From JANOAR01 sp031411235 (GTDB lineage: Bacteria > Verrucomicrobiota > Verrucomicrobiia > Verrucomicrobiales > Verrucomicrobiaceae): a stretch of 5,212 nucleotides of DNA. The notes under the pieces are model-generated. The model had not been told where the DNA came from and searched no databases. It was given only the letters and a program-made list of their open reading frames with translations. The first letter of the stretch is position 1. Each line of letters begins with the position of its first letter. The position numbers were made by a program, and so were the translations under genes. The DNA is taken from contig JANOAR010000177.1 of NCBI GenBank assembly GCA_031411235.1, forward strand, positions 1-5,212, written 5' to 3'. This document shows, piece after piece, positions 5,088 to 5,212 of this stretch.

Positions 5088-5212
5088 ATTTCTGGACCAA
5101 GGGCAATCCAACAAGACATAGACACCCATGAGCCAGAAAACTTATCAACGTTACACCCCCGACTTCAAGGAGAAGGCCCTCGGCCTTCTTGCCTTGGGCA
5201 AGCCCATCGCTG
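5075..5212 (+). mobile_element. Left end of an IS3-family insertion sequence
   Basis: The boundary is placed at TGAGGTGCGC (5075). The following bases (TG...TGCGCTA...TCTGGACC) have the look of IS3/IS150-type terminal repeats, which begin with TG. The element supplies the stop codon of the SGNH gene and carries a transposase start 53 bp inside. The right end, its inverted repeat and the target duplication are outside the window, so family and exact end are inferred. Confidence 0.6.
5128..5212 (+). CDS. IS3-family transposase OrfA, N-terminal fragment
   Basis: The ATG at 5128 opens 28 codons to the window edge: MSQKTYQRYTPDFKEKALGL then LALGKPIA. The pattern RYTPDFKEKAL...LGKPIA is that of the helix-turn-helix start of OrfA proteins of IS3-type elements (HTH_Tnp_1 family: R-Y-[ST]-x-E/D-F-K-x-x-A-[LV]). 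OrfA binds the terminal repeats, and in IS3 elements it is normally joined to the DDE-bearing OrfB by a programmed frameshift, which is not visible here. No Shine-Dalgarno precedes the start. Only the first quarter or so is present, so whether the element is intact is unknown. Confidence 0.75.
   Translation, partial: MSQKTYQRYTPDFKEKALGLLALGKPIA

Overview
The window looks like chromosomal DNA from a GC-rich bacterium of the PVC group, most likely Verrucomicrobiota. This is an inference. It rests on the style of the secreted SGNH-hydrolase N-terminus at 4584-5087, which resembles the front of large PVC-type secreted proteins. It also rests on the lack of Shine-Dalgarno sequences at every ATG start. 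No taxonomic marker such as rRNA is present.

Layout from left to right. A PIG-L/LmbE-type N-deacetylase (1-305, minus strand) has its start in the window and its C-terminus cut off by the window edge. A 145-bp divergent spacer with a small perfect dyad (387-407) separates it from a 12-TM major facilitator transporter (451-1941). The next gene, a metallo-beta-lactamase-fold hydrolase (1943-2617), starts one base after the transporter stop and is probably translationally coupled to it. After a 127-bp spacer with a candidate promoter comes gatB (2745-4208), the B subunit of the Glu-tRNA(Gln)/Asp-tRNA(Asn) amidotransferase, standing alone without gatA or gatC.

The 375-bp intergenic region after gatB is the most structured part of the window. 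It holds a 33-bp inverted repeat with one mismatch (4311-4343 / 4392-4424) around a loop that contains its own hairpin. This core is flanked at almost equal distances (40 and 39 bp) by a second, outer inverted repeat of 20 bp (17/20 matching). It looks like a mobile palindromic repeat of the REP/BIME or MITE kind rather than a gene.

The last part (4584-5074) is the signal peptide and first blocks of a secreted SGNH/GDSL hydrolase. Its reading frame runs into the left end of what looks like an IS3-family insertion sequence (from about 5075), whose first transposase frame (orfA) starts at 5128 and leaves the window. The stop codon of the hydrolase is supplied by the inserted DNA, so the gene is probably broken.

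The deacetylase, transporter and MBL-fold hydrolase could form a small uptake or catabolism neighbourhood, but the substrate cannot be read from the sequence. gatB is housekeeping. I see no clear evidence of a new defence or biosynthetic system. The best leads are the nested palindromic element, the extracytoplasmic helical insert of the transporter, and the cysteine in a conserved GatB motif.
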